43,248 bases of DNA from Sulfurovum sp. UBA7648 (lineage in GTDB: Bacteria > Campylobacterota > Campylobacteria > Campylobacterales > Sulfurovaceae): NCBI GenBank assembly GCA_002483605.1, contig DLIG01000016.1, forward strand, positions 1 to 43,248. The letters run 5' to 3'. Position 1 is the stretch's first letter, and each line of letters opens with the position of its first letter. Under the pieces are notes generated by a model, which made no database searches, was not told the DNA's origin, and saw only the letters and a program-made list of their open reading frames with translations. The position numbers were made by a program, and so were the translations under genes. This document shows positions 1 through 8,050 of this stretch, piece by piece.

Positions 1-26
1 AGCACTTACGTGCCTTTTGTTTTGGC

Positions 27-35
27 ATTATAGCA
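27..35 (-). promoter_or_regulatory. Extended -10 promoter reading out of the left edge
   Basis: On the minus strand this reads TGCTATAAT, a perfect extended -10 box identical to the one in front of dcd. It lies just past the pgl terminator and points off the window, so it probably drives the next minus-strand gene, which is not visible. Seen in sequence; the role is inferred. Confidence 0.5.
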
Positions 36-72
36 AAAAGAGGTTTTATCTTTTATAGATAGTCCTCTTTTT
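35..72 (-). terminator. Terminator of the glycan operon
   Basis: Nine-base arms AAAAAGAGG (35-43) and CCTCTTTTT (64-72) pair perfectly, with a smaller ATCT/AGAT stem inside the loop. Read on the minus strand, the stem ends in a run of T just 11 bases after the pglB stop codon. It would also work for a plus-strand transcript. Confidence 0.8.
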
Positions 73-83
73 ACAAAATGGTG

Positions 84-2288
84 TTATCGTTTCAGGCGGT
101 ATATCTTGCTGTACGGAGAAGATACAACAAGCTCAAATAAATTATGGTCATATTGGCCAAGTAAGAACATTTGCACATATGCCGTATCAAACGTATCGGT
201 ATCCATAATTATAAAAGATCCATAAATTTTATTGTGTATAACCACATAGTTGCTATCGCTATTAAATAGTCGTTTTTTGACACTATTGCCGTCTTTCTCT
301 ACAAAATAGTGCATTGGGTATTGTTGGTTATTAAAGATAAAAATACCATTTTGGACATCTATAATAATTCCGTTAGTTAAATAAACCAGCGAACCTTCTT
401 GTTTAATAGAGTTTGCTACAACCCACTGCATATTGCTCAGATTTTTTCCTGTTGCCAGATCTATATCTCCAAAAGACGCTATAGTAGGAAAGATCTGCAT
501 CATTCTAGAAGGCATATAAATGTAAATATCTCTACTCTTTGAAGGCAACGGATAAACCTCGTCCTCAAGAGCTGTCAATACATCTTCGGGGTTTAATTGT
601 TCTTTTTGTCTGTTTTTAAATATCACATCTATAGAATCCATATATCCTAGTTGCTGATACAATCTACCCTCTTTGGTATCTTTGCCCAAATGGGCATCTT
701 TTAATTTTGAAGCAAACGGAAAATACTCCTCTGTGGCTAAAACAGCCATATTGTAAACAAATTGCTGCGATGGGCTTAACATGATTTTTGATATGACAAA
801 ATTATCGTGGTGATGTTTACCGCCATCAATAAGCGTAGAAGTGCCGGTATAGTACCAAATAGGATATCCATAGTCCCACCAAGCCAGCGTAATATCTCCG
901 TCTTTGGAAATACTTCTTAATTTATCCAGATCCGCTACCTCTTGCTTGCTAAATACAGTTGGCATCTGGTACTCATATATATGCAAAATATTTGGCAGCA
1001 ACAATACTATCATGCCAAAAACGGGTACTGCATATTTAGACCATTTATGCGACATATACTCACTAAGCCATACAAGAAAATACGCCGCACCAAGAGCAGC
1101 TATAGGAGTGGCATAAACCGTAAAACGAAGACCGCCTATTAAAGAGAACATCCCTATGCCCAAAAGCGGCAAAGCTATCCAAAATACCCTGTACCGGCGC
1201 ATCAAAAGGCCAAACCCTGCAATAGCGACCACAAAACCGTAAATTGACCCGCTAATTCGATTTGCCATTGTGATAAAATCTATAGGAGAAGCTTCTTGGA
1301 CCGTTTGAACCACTCCAAAAAAATGCAATCCTTCCGATACGGTGCCTTTGGCAGTATAGCCTAAAATTTTTCCGATAATTACGCCGTAAATATTGCCAAA
1401 ATATAAAAATAGCACGAACATAAAAACAGATACTATAATTAGTGATCTTTGCGAAAAAACTTTATATGAAAAGATCACATAAATGATGGTTAGAATTGCG
1501 AGCTGCACCAAAAAACCATAAGGATATGTATATGATGTCGTAAGATTGCCAAATGGCAAAAGAGCCACTATGAGTAAAATCATAGCTTTATATGTAAAAT
1601 GTTCTTTTCTATGAAACCAAAGTTTATACGCTAGATATGTAAGCCCCAAGGCGTAAATAACACCCTTGCTGGAAGTATATACAAATGCGTAAAAAACCAA
1701 TACTATAGAAGCATAAAATACCATATTCCATGATGATCTTTCTATGCTTCTAAGCAAGAAATACAATGCTAACAACGGCAACCAAATAGCAAACATATCC
1801 GTATCATAATATCCTGCCATAGTACGGTTATAGTAACTCCAAGCTATCACGCCAAGAAGAGCTGACATAAATCCCCAAGTCGGGCGGCCATACAAAGAAC
1901 CTATCAATACCAAAGGAATAGCTATCAAACTAGACAAAAAAATAGGCATATAAAAGAGTGTTGTTTCTAGAGAAAAAGGAGAGAGCCATGCAAAAAATGC
2001 GCTAACCAATATAGTGCCTTGATGCCATATATCCCAAAGCCTAGGATTGTTAGCATGAGAGCCGTCTAATATATTTTGCACCCCGCTGGCAAAATAGTAG
2101 CCATCATTTGTAGTAAGCATAAACTCATTATTCCAAATAAAACTCGGTTCGCCTGAAAACTGATATATCCATATAAAACGCATCAGTACACCAAAAGCAT
2201 ATGCTAAAAATATCAAACCTATGATCATTTTCGCTGATGTTTTTTGATGATCCATAACTGCTGGCTTGACTCTATTTTTTTTACTCAA
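84..2288 (-). CDS. pglB: Oligosaccharyltransferase PglB (STT3 family)
   Basis: Membrane enzyme that moves a lipid-linked glycan en bloc to asparagine in D/E-X-N-X-S/T sequons on the periplasmic side. 734 aa (Campylobacter PglB is about 713). The N-terminal two thirds are many hydrophobic helices. Family motifs are present: NDG (D62), the DTD metal motif (D162, D164), TVQE (E332, the TIXE-type loop), RFTVYA near 388, and the signature WWDYG at 470-474 opening the soluble domain. The start is TTG directly after the pglF TAA, with GGAAAG of pglF serving as ribosome-binding site; ATG at codon 12 is an alternative. It is the last gene of the operon before the terminator at 35-72. Confidence 0.97.
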   Translation of the reverse strand: MSKKNRVKPAVMDHQKTSAKMIIGLIFLAYAFGVLMRFIWIYQFSGEPSFIWNNEFMLTTNDGYYFASGVQNILDGSHANNPRLWDIWHQGTILVSAFFAWLSPFSLETTLFYMPIFLSSLIAIPLVLIGSLYGRPTWGFMSALLGVIAWSYYNRTMAGYYDTDMFAIWLPLLALYFLLRSIERSSWNMVFYASIVLVFYAFVYTSSKGVIYALGLTYLAYKLWFHRKEHFTYKAMILLIVALLPFGNLTTSYTYPYGFLVQLAILTIIYVIFSYKVFSQRSLIIVSVFMFVLFLYFGNIYGVIIGKILGYTAKGTVSEGLHFFGVVQTVQEASPIDFITMANRISGSIYGFVVAIAGFGLLMRRYRVFWIALPLLGIGMFSLIGGLRFTVYATPIAALGAAYFLVWLSEYMSHKWSKYAVPVFGMIVLLLPNILHIYEYQMPTVFSKQEVADLDKLRSISKDGDITLAWWDYGYPIWYYTGTSTLIDGGKHHHDNFVISKIMLSPSQQFVYNMAVLATEEYFPFASKLKDAHLGKDTKEGRLYQQLGYMDSIDVIFKNRQKEQLNPEDVLTALEDEVYPLPSKSRDIYIYMPSRMMQIFPTIASFGDIDLATGKNLSNMQWVVANSIKQEGSLVYLTNGIIIDVQNGIFIFNNQQYPMHYFVEKDGNSVKKRLFNSDSNYVVIHNKIYGSFIIMDTDTFDTAYVQMFLLGQYDHNLFELVVSSPYSKIYRLKR

Positions 2289-4034
2289 TTACTTTCCTTT
2301 TTTATTTATCTTATGATCAAATTCTGGCACTATTTTTTTTAACATTTGCAGTTTATCTTCTGACTCGACAAGAGTTTGCATATCAAGTTCGAGTTTTTCG
2401 ATAGGATAATCGGTTCTTTTGGCTACTGTAATAGACTCATAAGGAGTGGCGGCTTGGCTGTCGTCTATAAGGAGTTCTTCGTATAGCTTCTCTCCGGCTC
2501 TTAGTCCTGTAAATGCTATGTTAATATCTTTTTTCCCGCTAAGCTCTATCATTTTTTTAGCCAGATCAACGATTTTAATAGGCTCGCCCATATCAAGTAT
2601 AAAAATCTCCCCGCCATGCCCTAAGCTGGCAGCCTGTAGTACCAACTCACAAGCTTCAGGGATTAACATAAAATACCTTGTAATTTCAGGATGGGTCACA
2701 GTAATCGGACCGCCTTTTTCAATTTGGGCTTTGAATTTTGGTATCACGCTTCCGCTGCTGCCAAGCACATTGCCGAACCGCACGGCTACTATTTCTGTAT
2801 TTTTTCTTTTCACATTTTGCACATAAAGCTCACAAATGCGTTTCGTTGCGCCCATTACATTAGTAGGCCTTACTGCTTTATCTGTTGAAATAAGAACAAA
2901 CTTTTGCGCATCATACTTTATAGACATATCAATAGTATTTTTAGTCCCTATGACATTATTTAATATCGCTTCATTTATATTCTCTTCAACAAGCGGCACA
3001 TGTTTATAAGCTGCTGCATGGATAACAATATCTGGTCTGTGTGTCTTGAATGTATGCTCTAAGAGCTCTAAATTGACTATAGACTGCATGACAAACGCTA
3101 TATTGTTACCGTGCAGCTCTTCAGCGATTGTATAAAGGTTAAATTCACTATGATCTAGCAATATGAGTTTGGCAGCTCCAAATTTTGCACATTGTCTGGC
3201 AATCTCGCTTCCTATGCTTCCCCCTGCGCCCGTTATAAGGACTTTTTTGCCTTGGATGAATTTTTCTATGATGGTTTTATCCAGATCTTTTGGATGGCGC
3301 GCCAATAGATCTTCTACAGATATATCTTTGAGCTGCGTGGCAAAATCTTTATCTCTTAATATTTCATCAAGCGACGGCAAGATCTTTATGGCCTCAAAAT
3401 GCGAACCAAGCTCTTCGTATATCTCCTTGATCCTCTCTTTATTTGCTGAGGGCATAGCGATAACGAGTAGATCCATTTTGTTGGCACCAAGCTTATGTTC
3501 TAGTTTCTCTTTGGATAAGATCTTGATCCCATCAATTGAACGTCTTTGCAGCATCTTGTCATCATCAACAAAATAACGTACTCTATAAGTACTGCTATAA
3601 AATTCATTAGCTATTTTAAGTCCTGCTTGGCCGGCACCATAGATGACTACCTCTTTTGTCTTGGCTATGCTGCGATTTCTCCATGAATAATAACCATACA
3701 TAGCCAAACTTATAAAAAAAATAAAAACAAACAACTCTGAGAGTAAAAATGAAACGGGGATCTTTTTATAAAAAAACGGCATATAAACAACAAATGCCGA
3801 TGCATATATGAAGCTTTTAAGTAAAAATGTTTTTTGTGTTACTTTCGACCAAGAAAGCGAATAGTCTTGAAATAGCAAAAACGAAGCAAGTATGCGGACA
3901 CAAATAATAACCCATACAGGTATCCACATAATAGACCATGATTTGTGGGTGATCCAAAAGATCAATCCAAAACTCATCAAAGTGAATACAATGATAGCAA
4001 CTATATTTAAAATACGCCTATCAATAAATCTCAT
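2289..4034 (-). CDS. pglF: UDP-GlcNAc C4,6-dehydratase PglF
   Basis: First step of UDP-diNAc-bacillosamine synthesis: converts UDP-GlcNAc to the 4-keto-6-deoxy sugar using bound NAD. 581 aa. About four transmembrane helices (residues 8-115) anchor it. A CoA-binding-like Rossmann module (GAGQAG, 133-138) is followed by the catalytic SDR domain (GAGGSIG, 269-275; STDKA, 383-387; MGATK, 394-398, where Met replaces the usual SDR Tyr as in PglF/FlaA1). It has its own extended -10 at 4082-4090 and is directly followed by pglB, so the two form a separately promoted unit. The product feeds PglE and PglD encoded just upstream. Confidence 0.96.
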   Translation of the reverse strand: MRFIDRRILNIVAIIVFTLMSFGLIFWITHKSWSIMWIPVWVIICVRILASFLLFQDYSLSWSKVTQKTFLLKSFIYASAFVVYMPFFYKKIPVSFLLSELFVFIFFISLAMYGYYSWRNRSIAKTKEVVIYGAGQAGLKIANEFYSSTYRVRYFVDDDKMLQRRSIDGIKILSKEKLEHKLGANKMDLLVIAMPSANKERIKEIYEELGSHFEAIKILPSLDEILRDKDFATQLKDISVEDLLARHPKDLDKTIIEKFIQGKKVLITGAGGSIGSEIARQCAKFGAAKLILLDHSEFNLYTIAEELHGNNIAFVMQSIVNLELLEHTFKTHRPDIVIHAAAYKHVPLVEENINEAILNNVIGTKNTIDMSIKYDAQKFVLISTDKAVRPTNVMGATKRICELYVQNVKRKNTEIVAVRFGNVLGSSGSVIPKFKAQIEKGGPITVTHPEITRYFMLIPEACELVLQAASLGHGGEIFILDMGEPIKIVDLAKKMIELSGKKDINIAFTGLRAGEKLYEELLIDDSQAATPYESITVAKRTDYPIEKLELDMQTLVESEDKLQMLKKIVPEFDHKINKKGK

Positions 4035-4081
4035 CTTTTATCCACTTTCATGACTATGCTCGCCTTGCTTTTAACTTATAA

Positions 4082-4090
4082 ATTGTATCA
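4082..4090 (-). promoter_or_regulatory. Extended -10 for pglF-pglB
   Basis: The minus strand reads TGATACAAT about 48 bases before the pglF ATG, with GGATAAAAG as the ribosome-binding region. No clear -35 is seen, as is common in this phylum. It suggests pglFB can be transcribed independently of the long upstream operon. Confidence 0.55.
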
Positions 4091-4155
4091 CAATAGAGAT
4101 TACATTTTGGCTCGCAACCAACCGCTACATAATGAATTGACAGCAATAAAAAACT

Positions 4156-4446
4156 TTATGATTCTTCGAATAAATTTATTTTTTTCTTTTGCCTCGCAGT
4201 TGAAGAAGCTTTCATGATATCATTTTTAATATTATTCAAAAGCGCCGGGCCGACACCCTTAACATCATCAAGCTCTGCTAGATTTTTAAAAGGGCGCGCA
4301 TCCATGATAGCCTTTGCTTTTGACTCTCCGATACCTTTTATTTTCATAAGTTCATCTTTTGATGCTTTATTTATCTCTTTAAGATTCATAGCAAATGTTA
4401 GATTTACAGCACAAAAAATAACTACAACAAATTTTACGATCTTCAT
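4156..4446 (-). CDS. Secreted helix-hairpin-helix DNA-binding protein (ComEA-like)
   Basis: 96 aa. A signal peptide (residues 1-19, ending TFA) precedes a tandem helix-hairpin-helix domain with the two hallmark hairpins MKIKGIGESKA and LDDVKGVGPALL, then a lysine-rich tail. The family (ComEA, and stand-alone HhH proteins in Campylobacterota) binds double-stranded DNA outside the inner membrane, in ComEA during transformation. A GAGG ribosome-binding site lies 6 bases before ATG. It sits between pglE and pglF but has no evident role in glycosylation; an AT-rich inverted repeat lies just upstream. Confidence 0.8.
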   Translation of the reverse strand: MKIVKFVVVIFCAVNLTFAMNLKEINKASKDELMKIKGIGESKAKAIMDARPFKNLAELDDVKGVGPALLNNIKNDIMKASSTARQKKKINLFEES

Positions 4447-4483
4447 AACAACCTCACATAAACAAGATTAATTGATATAGCTA

Positions 4484-4514
4484 ATAAAAGTATACCGAAT
4501 AGATATACTTTTAT
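4484..4514. repeat. AT-rich perfect inverted repeat between pglE and the HhH gene
   Basis: Arms ATAAAAGTATA (4484-4494) and TATACTTTTAT (4504-4514) are perfectly complementary around a 9-base loop. It lies downstream of pglE and upstream of the HhH gene. It could be a weak terminator of the upstream operon or an operator for the HhH gene; there is no long T run after it, so termination is uncertain. Confidence 0.6.
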
Positions 4515-4557
4515 GATAATAAAATGTCAATTTGTAATGATTTTTTTAAAGATTGTT

Positions 4558-5670
4558 TTATGTGCTATAGATGACTTTTTTAATTTCCTCTGATATTATC
4601 AATACATCATCACGACTCATTGTTGTACTGCTGGCCAAACACAATCCTTTGCCGAACAATCCTTCGCTCGTGCCGTCAACCAACCTTTTGGCATCTTTAA
4701 AAAGCGGCTGCATATGCATAGGTTTCCAAAGCGGGCGGCTCTCTACATTTATATTTTCCAATGCTTGCATGACTTTTTGATAATCTGTTTTGTCAAACGT
4801 AAGCGCACTCAACCACCTGTTGCCTCTGCTGTTTGGCAGTTCGGGCATAAAATCTATCTCTTCGATATCGCTCAAAAACTCTTTGTACCATTCAAAAATT
4901 TGTCTTTTTTTTGCGATCCTTTCTTCTATGACCTCCATCTGCCCGACACCTATAGCAGCCAAGACATTGCTCATGCGATAATTATATCCGTACTCTTCGT
5001 GTTCGTAATGAATAAAAGGTTCTTTGGCTTGTGTGCTGTAAAATCTAGCTTTATTTATCCACTCTTCATTTGGGCTCACCAGCATACCGCCGCCGCTTGT
5101 GGTAAGTATCTTATTGCCATTGAAGCTATATATACCAAAATCCCCGAATGTACCTGTATGTTTATCTCCATAAGTAGCGCCTAGAGACTCAGCTGCATCT
5201 TCTATGAGATAAATTCCGTGCAATCTGCAAATATCGGCAATCTTTACTATATCTGCGCTCATGCCGTATAGATGCGTGACTATAAGGGCTTTTGGCTTTT
5301 TTTCGCATTCAAGAAGATATTTATTGAGAAGTTTTGGAGACAAATTCCAGCTTTCCATATCGCTATCGATAAAGACAGGATTTGCCCCTTGATATATAAT
5401 AGCATTTATCGAGCCTATAAACGTAAAGGTCGATGCAAGCACATCATCTCCAGCTCCAACGCCAAGCACTCTAAGAGCCAAATGGATAGCTGCTGTACCG
5501 CTATTTAGAGCCAAAGCATTTTTAGCACCCGTGTAACTTTTTATGCTCTCTTCGAATTTATTTACAAATTCGCCAAGAGGAGCTATGTAATTGCTCTCAA
5601 ATACATCTTTTATATATCCTAGCTCGCTGCCGCTCATATGCGGTGAACTTAAAAAAATCCTTTTATTCAA
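4558..5670 (-). CDS. pglE: UDP-4-keto-sugar aminotransferase PglE
   Basis: PLP enzyme of the DegT/DnrJ/EryC1 family that aminates C4 of the PglF product, normally with glutamate. 370 aa, the usual length. The PLP-binding lysine is K187 in SFNGNKILTTSGGG, preceded by the IEDAAESLGA motif (about 156-165). The start is TTG, chosen because GGAG lies 6 bases upstream; it overlaps the end of pglD by 8 bases, implying translational coupling. Order E-D-C matches the bacillosamine branch of Campylobacter pgl loci. Confidence 0.93.
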   Translation of the reverse strand: MNKRIFLSSPHMSGSELGYIKDVFESNYIAPLGEFVNKFEESIKSYTGAKNALALNSGTAAIHLALRVLGVGAGDDVLASTFTFIGSINAIIYQGANPVFIDSDMESWNLSPKLLNKYLLECEKKPKALIVTHLYGMSADIVKIADICRLHGIYLIEDAAESLGATYGDKHTGTFGDFGIYSFNGNKILTTSGGGMLVSPNEEWINKARFYSTQAKEPFIHYEHEEYGYNYRMSNVLAAIGVGQMEVIEERIAKKRQIFEWYKEFLSDIEEIDFMPELPNSRGNRWLSALTFDKTDYQKVMQALENINVESRPLWKPMHMQPLFKDAKRLVDGTSEGLFGKGLCLASSTTMSRDDVLIISEEIKKVIYST

Positions 5671-6262
5671 TAATATCTCCTATCTCTTTGCATGGATTGC
5701 CATACGCTTTTTTAAAATCTCCAATATCTTTTATAACCACAGAACCTGCACCGATTATAGAGTTTAAACCTATACTAATGCCCTGTATCACACTGCTGCC
5801 TATGCCTATATGGGTCAATTCTCCTACGCTAACATTTCCGGCTAAAGCCGCATTTGGAGATATGTGTACAAAATCTCCTATATCACATTCATGTTCTATT
5901 ATGCAGCCGCTATTTAGTATAGCGCCATCGCCTATTCTTGCATTTGCATTCACAACCGCCAAAGGCATTACTACGCTGCCTTTGCCTATAATGGCACTAA
6001 GACTGACGATACTGCTCGGGTGCATGAGCGTTGCTAGCCTGAAGCCCTCTGTTTCTGCTTTTTCGCAAAGTTTTTTTCTTATTTTATTATTCCCTACTCC
6101 AAGCGCAATTGGAATATGTGTATTTAATGCTATATCTGCAAAGCATGGGAAATCATTATTCCCGTCATCTACAAATATTACCTCTTCATACCCGCAAGCG
6201 TATGCAATATCAGCAACTACAAGGCCGTGGCCGCTAGCGCCATAGATATATATCTGCTTCAT
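5663..6262 (-). CDS. pglD: UDP-4-amino-sugar N-acetyltransferase PglD
   Basis: Acetylates the C4 amino group with acetyl-CoA to give UDP-diNAc-bacillosamine. 199 aa. An N-terminal Rossmann-like sugar-nucleotide domain (YGASGHG, 7-13) is followed by left-handed beta-helix hexapeptide repeats from about residue 82. H124 in EHECDIGD matches the expected catalytic histidine; H133 follows. It overlaps pglC by 4 bases and pglE by 8. Note that the natural sequence HPSSI at 81-85 resembles peptides made by heptamer repeats elsewhere, but no repeat array is present here. Confidence 0.93.
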   Translation of the reverse strand: MKQIYIYGASGHGLVVADIAYACGYEEVIFVDDGNNDFPCFADIALNTHIPIALGVGNNKIRKKLCEKAETEGFRLATLMHPSSIVSLSAIIGKGSVVMPLAVVNANARIGDGAILNSGCIIEHECDIGDFVHISPNAALAGNVSVGELTHIGIGSSVIQGISIGLNSIIGAGSVVIKDIGDFKKAYGNPCKEIGDIIE

Positions 6263-6852
6263 TTGTTGCCTTCAAATTTTTCCATTGTTACACTGCTGGC
6301 AGAACTTATCCCGCTTCTTTTGAATAATTTTATCATAGTCATCCACAATATCTTCATATCAAGAAGAAAGCTTTGATGCTCTGCGTACCATATATCATGC
6401 TCAAACTTTTGCTCCCAGCTAATAGCATTACGTCCGTTTACCTGAGCCCATCCCGTGATACCCGGTTTTACATCGTGCCTGATCTTTTGTCTCTCATTAT
6501 ACAATGGCAGATACTCCACAAGCAGGGGTCTTGGCCCCACAAAGCTCATCTCTCCTTTGAGCACATTAAAAAGCTGAGGCAACTCATCAAGGCTTGTGCT
6601 TCGTATAAATTTGCCTAAACCGTGTAACCTTTGCGAGTCAGGTAAAAGCTCTCCGTTAACATCTGTTTCATTTGTCATTGTGCGAAATTTATATATACCA
6701 AATACCTTTTCTTTATATCCGGGCCTGTCTTGCAAAAAAATTACAGGCCTACCCATAGCAGCCAAGATCAATAAACTTACTATGATCAAAACAGGTGCAA
6801 ACAAAATGATCAACATAATAGAAAATACGATATCAAATAGCCTTTTAAGCAT
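6259..6852 (-). CDS. pglC: Initiating phosphoglycosyltransferase PglC
   Basis: Transfers phospho-diNAc-bacillosamine from UDP to undecaprenyl phosphate, the first membrane-committed step. 197 aa, the small monotopic form. A re-entrant hydrophobic helix (residues 1-34) is followed by QDRPGY (41-46), the FRTM motif, the catalytic Asp-Glu dyad D89-E90 in TSLDELPQL, and FVGPRPLL. It overlaps the adjacent glycosyltransferase gene by 8 bases and pglD by 4, so this block is tightly coupled. Confidence 0.95.
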   Translation of the reverse strand: MLKRLFDIVFSIMLIILFAPVLIIVSLLILAAMGRPVIFLQDRPGYKEKVFGIYKFRTMTNETDVNGELLPDSQRLHGLGKFIRSTSLDELPQLFNVLKGEMSFVGPRPLLVEYLPLYNERQKIRHDVKPGITGWAQVNGRNAISWEQKFEHDIWYAEHQSFLLDMKILWMTMIKLFKRSGISSASSVTMEKFEGNK

Positions 6853-8050
6853 CGCTTACCTCATCATGGAGAACTTTTTCCAGCTTGTTTGTGAGCACTT
6901 TGATACTGTAAAATTTCTCGCAATATTCTCTGTTTCGTTTACCCATCTGCACCCTGTCCTCATGCGACATAGATAATATTTGTTTCATAGTATCTGTCAA
7001 CGCATCTATATCGTCAGGAGCTATCGTAAATCCTCCATTTGCCTCTTTGATTGGATTGTTTGCCGCATTTGTAGAAAATATAATTACTCTGCCTGCTGCC
7101 ATATAATCAAAAAGTTTATTTGAGCTAATTCCGTATCTAAACACTGGACTATCTTTGAGATTGAAATACAAAATGTCGCTAGCTGCGAGAATATCAGGTA
7201 TCTGGTTTTTGACCACTGGATCTTCGATTGTTATATTTGTTAATCCTTTTATTTTGACCATTTCTTTTAGTTTTTGTTTTTCTGCCCCATCACCGATGAT
7301 ACGGAAAATGATATTTTTATCTTCTTTTAGTTTATCTGCGGCTTCTACTAAAATCCCTAGATTATTTGCTACTCCGATAGCACCGGTATAACTGACTACA
7401 AATGGGCTTGATTTGCTTTTTTCTTTATAAGGAATATTGCTTAGATCAACCCCATTACTGATCCATTCAAATTTTTCGGCCGGGGCATAAGCAGATATAT
7501 ACTCATATGCGTATGGCAGATTTGAAATGATCTTATCGGCTTTTCTATATAAAAATCTCTCTAAAATTCCAAGGACTATAATGAACGGATGTCGTTTTGA
7601 GATACCCATATCTATAAGCGTCTGAGGCCAAAGATCCCTTACCTCCATGATAAAAGGCGTCTTGTATTTTTGTGAGAGCCTATAAGCTGCATATGCGGCA
7701 AACAGGTGCACAGAAGATCCTATAATAATATCCGGCTTTGACAAATCAAGCTTTGGCACAATTCTCAAAACTTTATTCGTGTAGCTTAGCATATTTTTTA
7801 CTCTGGCTACTCCGTTGCCTCTATATGGAGGCGTCTTTATCCAGACCCACTCTATGCCATCAACATACTCGCAAATATGCTCTTTTCCTTCATATTCTTT
7901 CATTTCTGTATATTTGGAATAGTGAAAACTAGAAGATATGATAGCTACCTTATGCCCTCTTTTTATGAGCTCTCTTGCAAAATCATAATGTCTTGTTCCT
8001 CCGCTCATTTGAGGTGTGAGTGCATGATGATTGAGTATCCAAATAGTCAC
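6845..8050 (-). CDS. GT4-family glycosyltransferase (WbuB-like), probably adds the second sugar
   Basis: 401 aa, two Rossmann-like domains typical of GT-B enzymes. The N-terminus has the acceptor-side pattern with SGGTRHYDFARELIKRGH; the C-terminal donor domain has the GT4 region near GIAVANNLGILVEAA and the E-rich segment around the C-terminal third. It resembles the WbuB-type enzymes of O-antigen loci rather than a clear PglA. Overlap with pglC suggests it acts on the PglC product. The start is GTG, supported by GGAG 6 bases upstream and by position just after the wecB stop. Sugar specificity cannot be read from the sequence. Confidence 0.85.
   Translation of the reverse strand: MTIWILNHHALTPQMSGGTRHYDFARELIKRGHKVAIISSSFHYSKYTEMKEYEGKEHICEYVDGIEWVWIKTPPYRGNGVARVKNMLSYTNKVLRIVPKLDLSKPDIIIGSSVHLFAAYAAYRLSQKYKTPFIMEVRDLWPQTLIDMGISKRHPFIIVLGILERFLYRKADKIISNLPYAYEYISAYAPAEKFEWISNGVDLSNIPYKEKSKSSPFVVSYTGAIGVANNLGILVEAADKLKEDKNIIFRIIGDGAEKQKLKEMVKIKGLTNITIEDPVVKNQIPDILAASDILYFNLKDSPVFRYGISSNKLFDYMAAGRVIIFSTNAANNPIKEANGGFTIAPDDIDALTDTMKQILSMSHEDRVQMGKRNREYCEKFYSIKVLTNKLEKVLHDEVSDA

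Noticed and set aside
81..90. Possible small gene or tRNA start at the left edge, from the promoter at 27-35
   Set aside because: Only 26 bases remain past the promoter, with a GCAC/GTGC hairpin; too little to assign anything.
2446..3576. Plus-strand open frames opposite pglF
   Set aside because: They lie antisense to a well-conserved gene, have no ribosome-binding sites and give Ser/Pro/Ile-rich protein without known motifs.
6017..6023. HPSSI in PglD as another heptamer-derived segment
   Set aside because: The DNA here has no period-7 repetition, and HPS-type N-termini of beta-helix domains are natural in the family.
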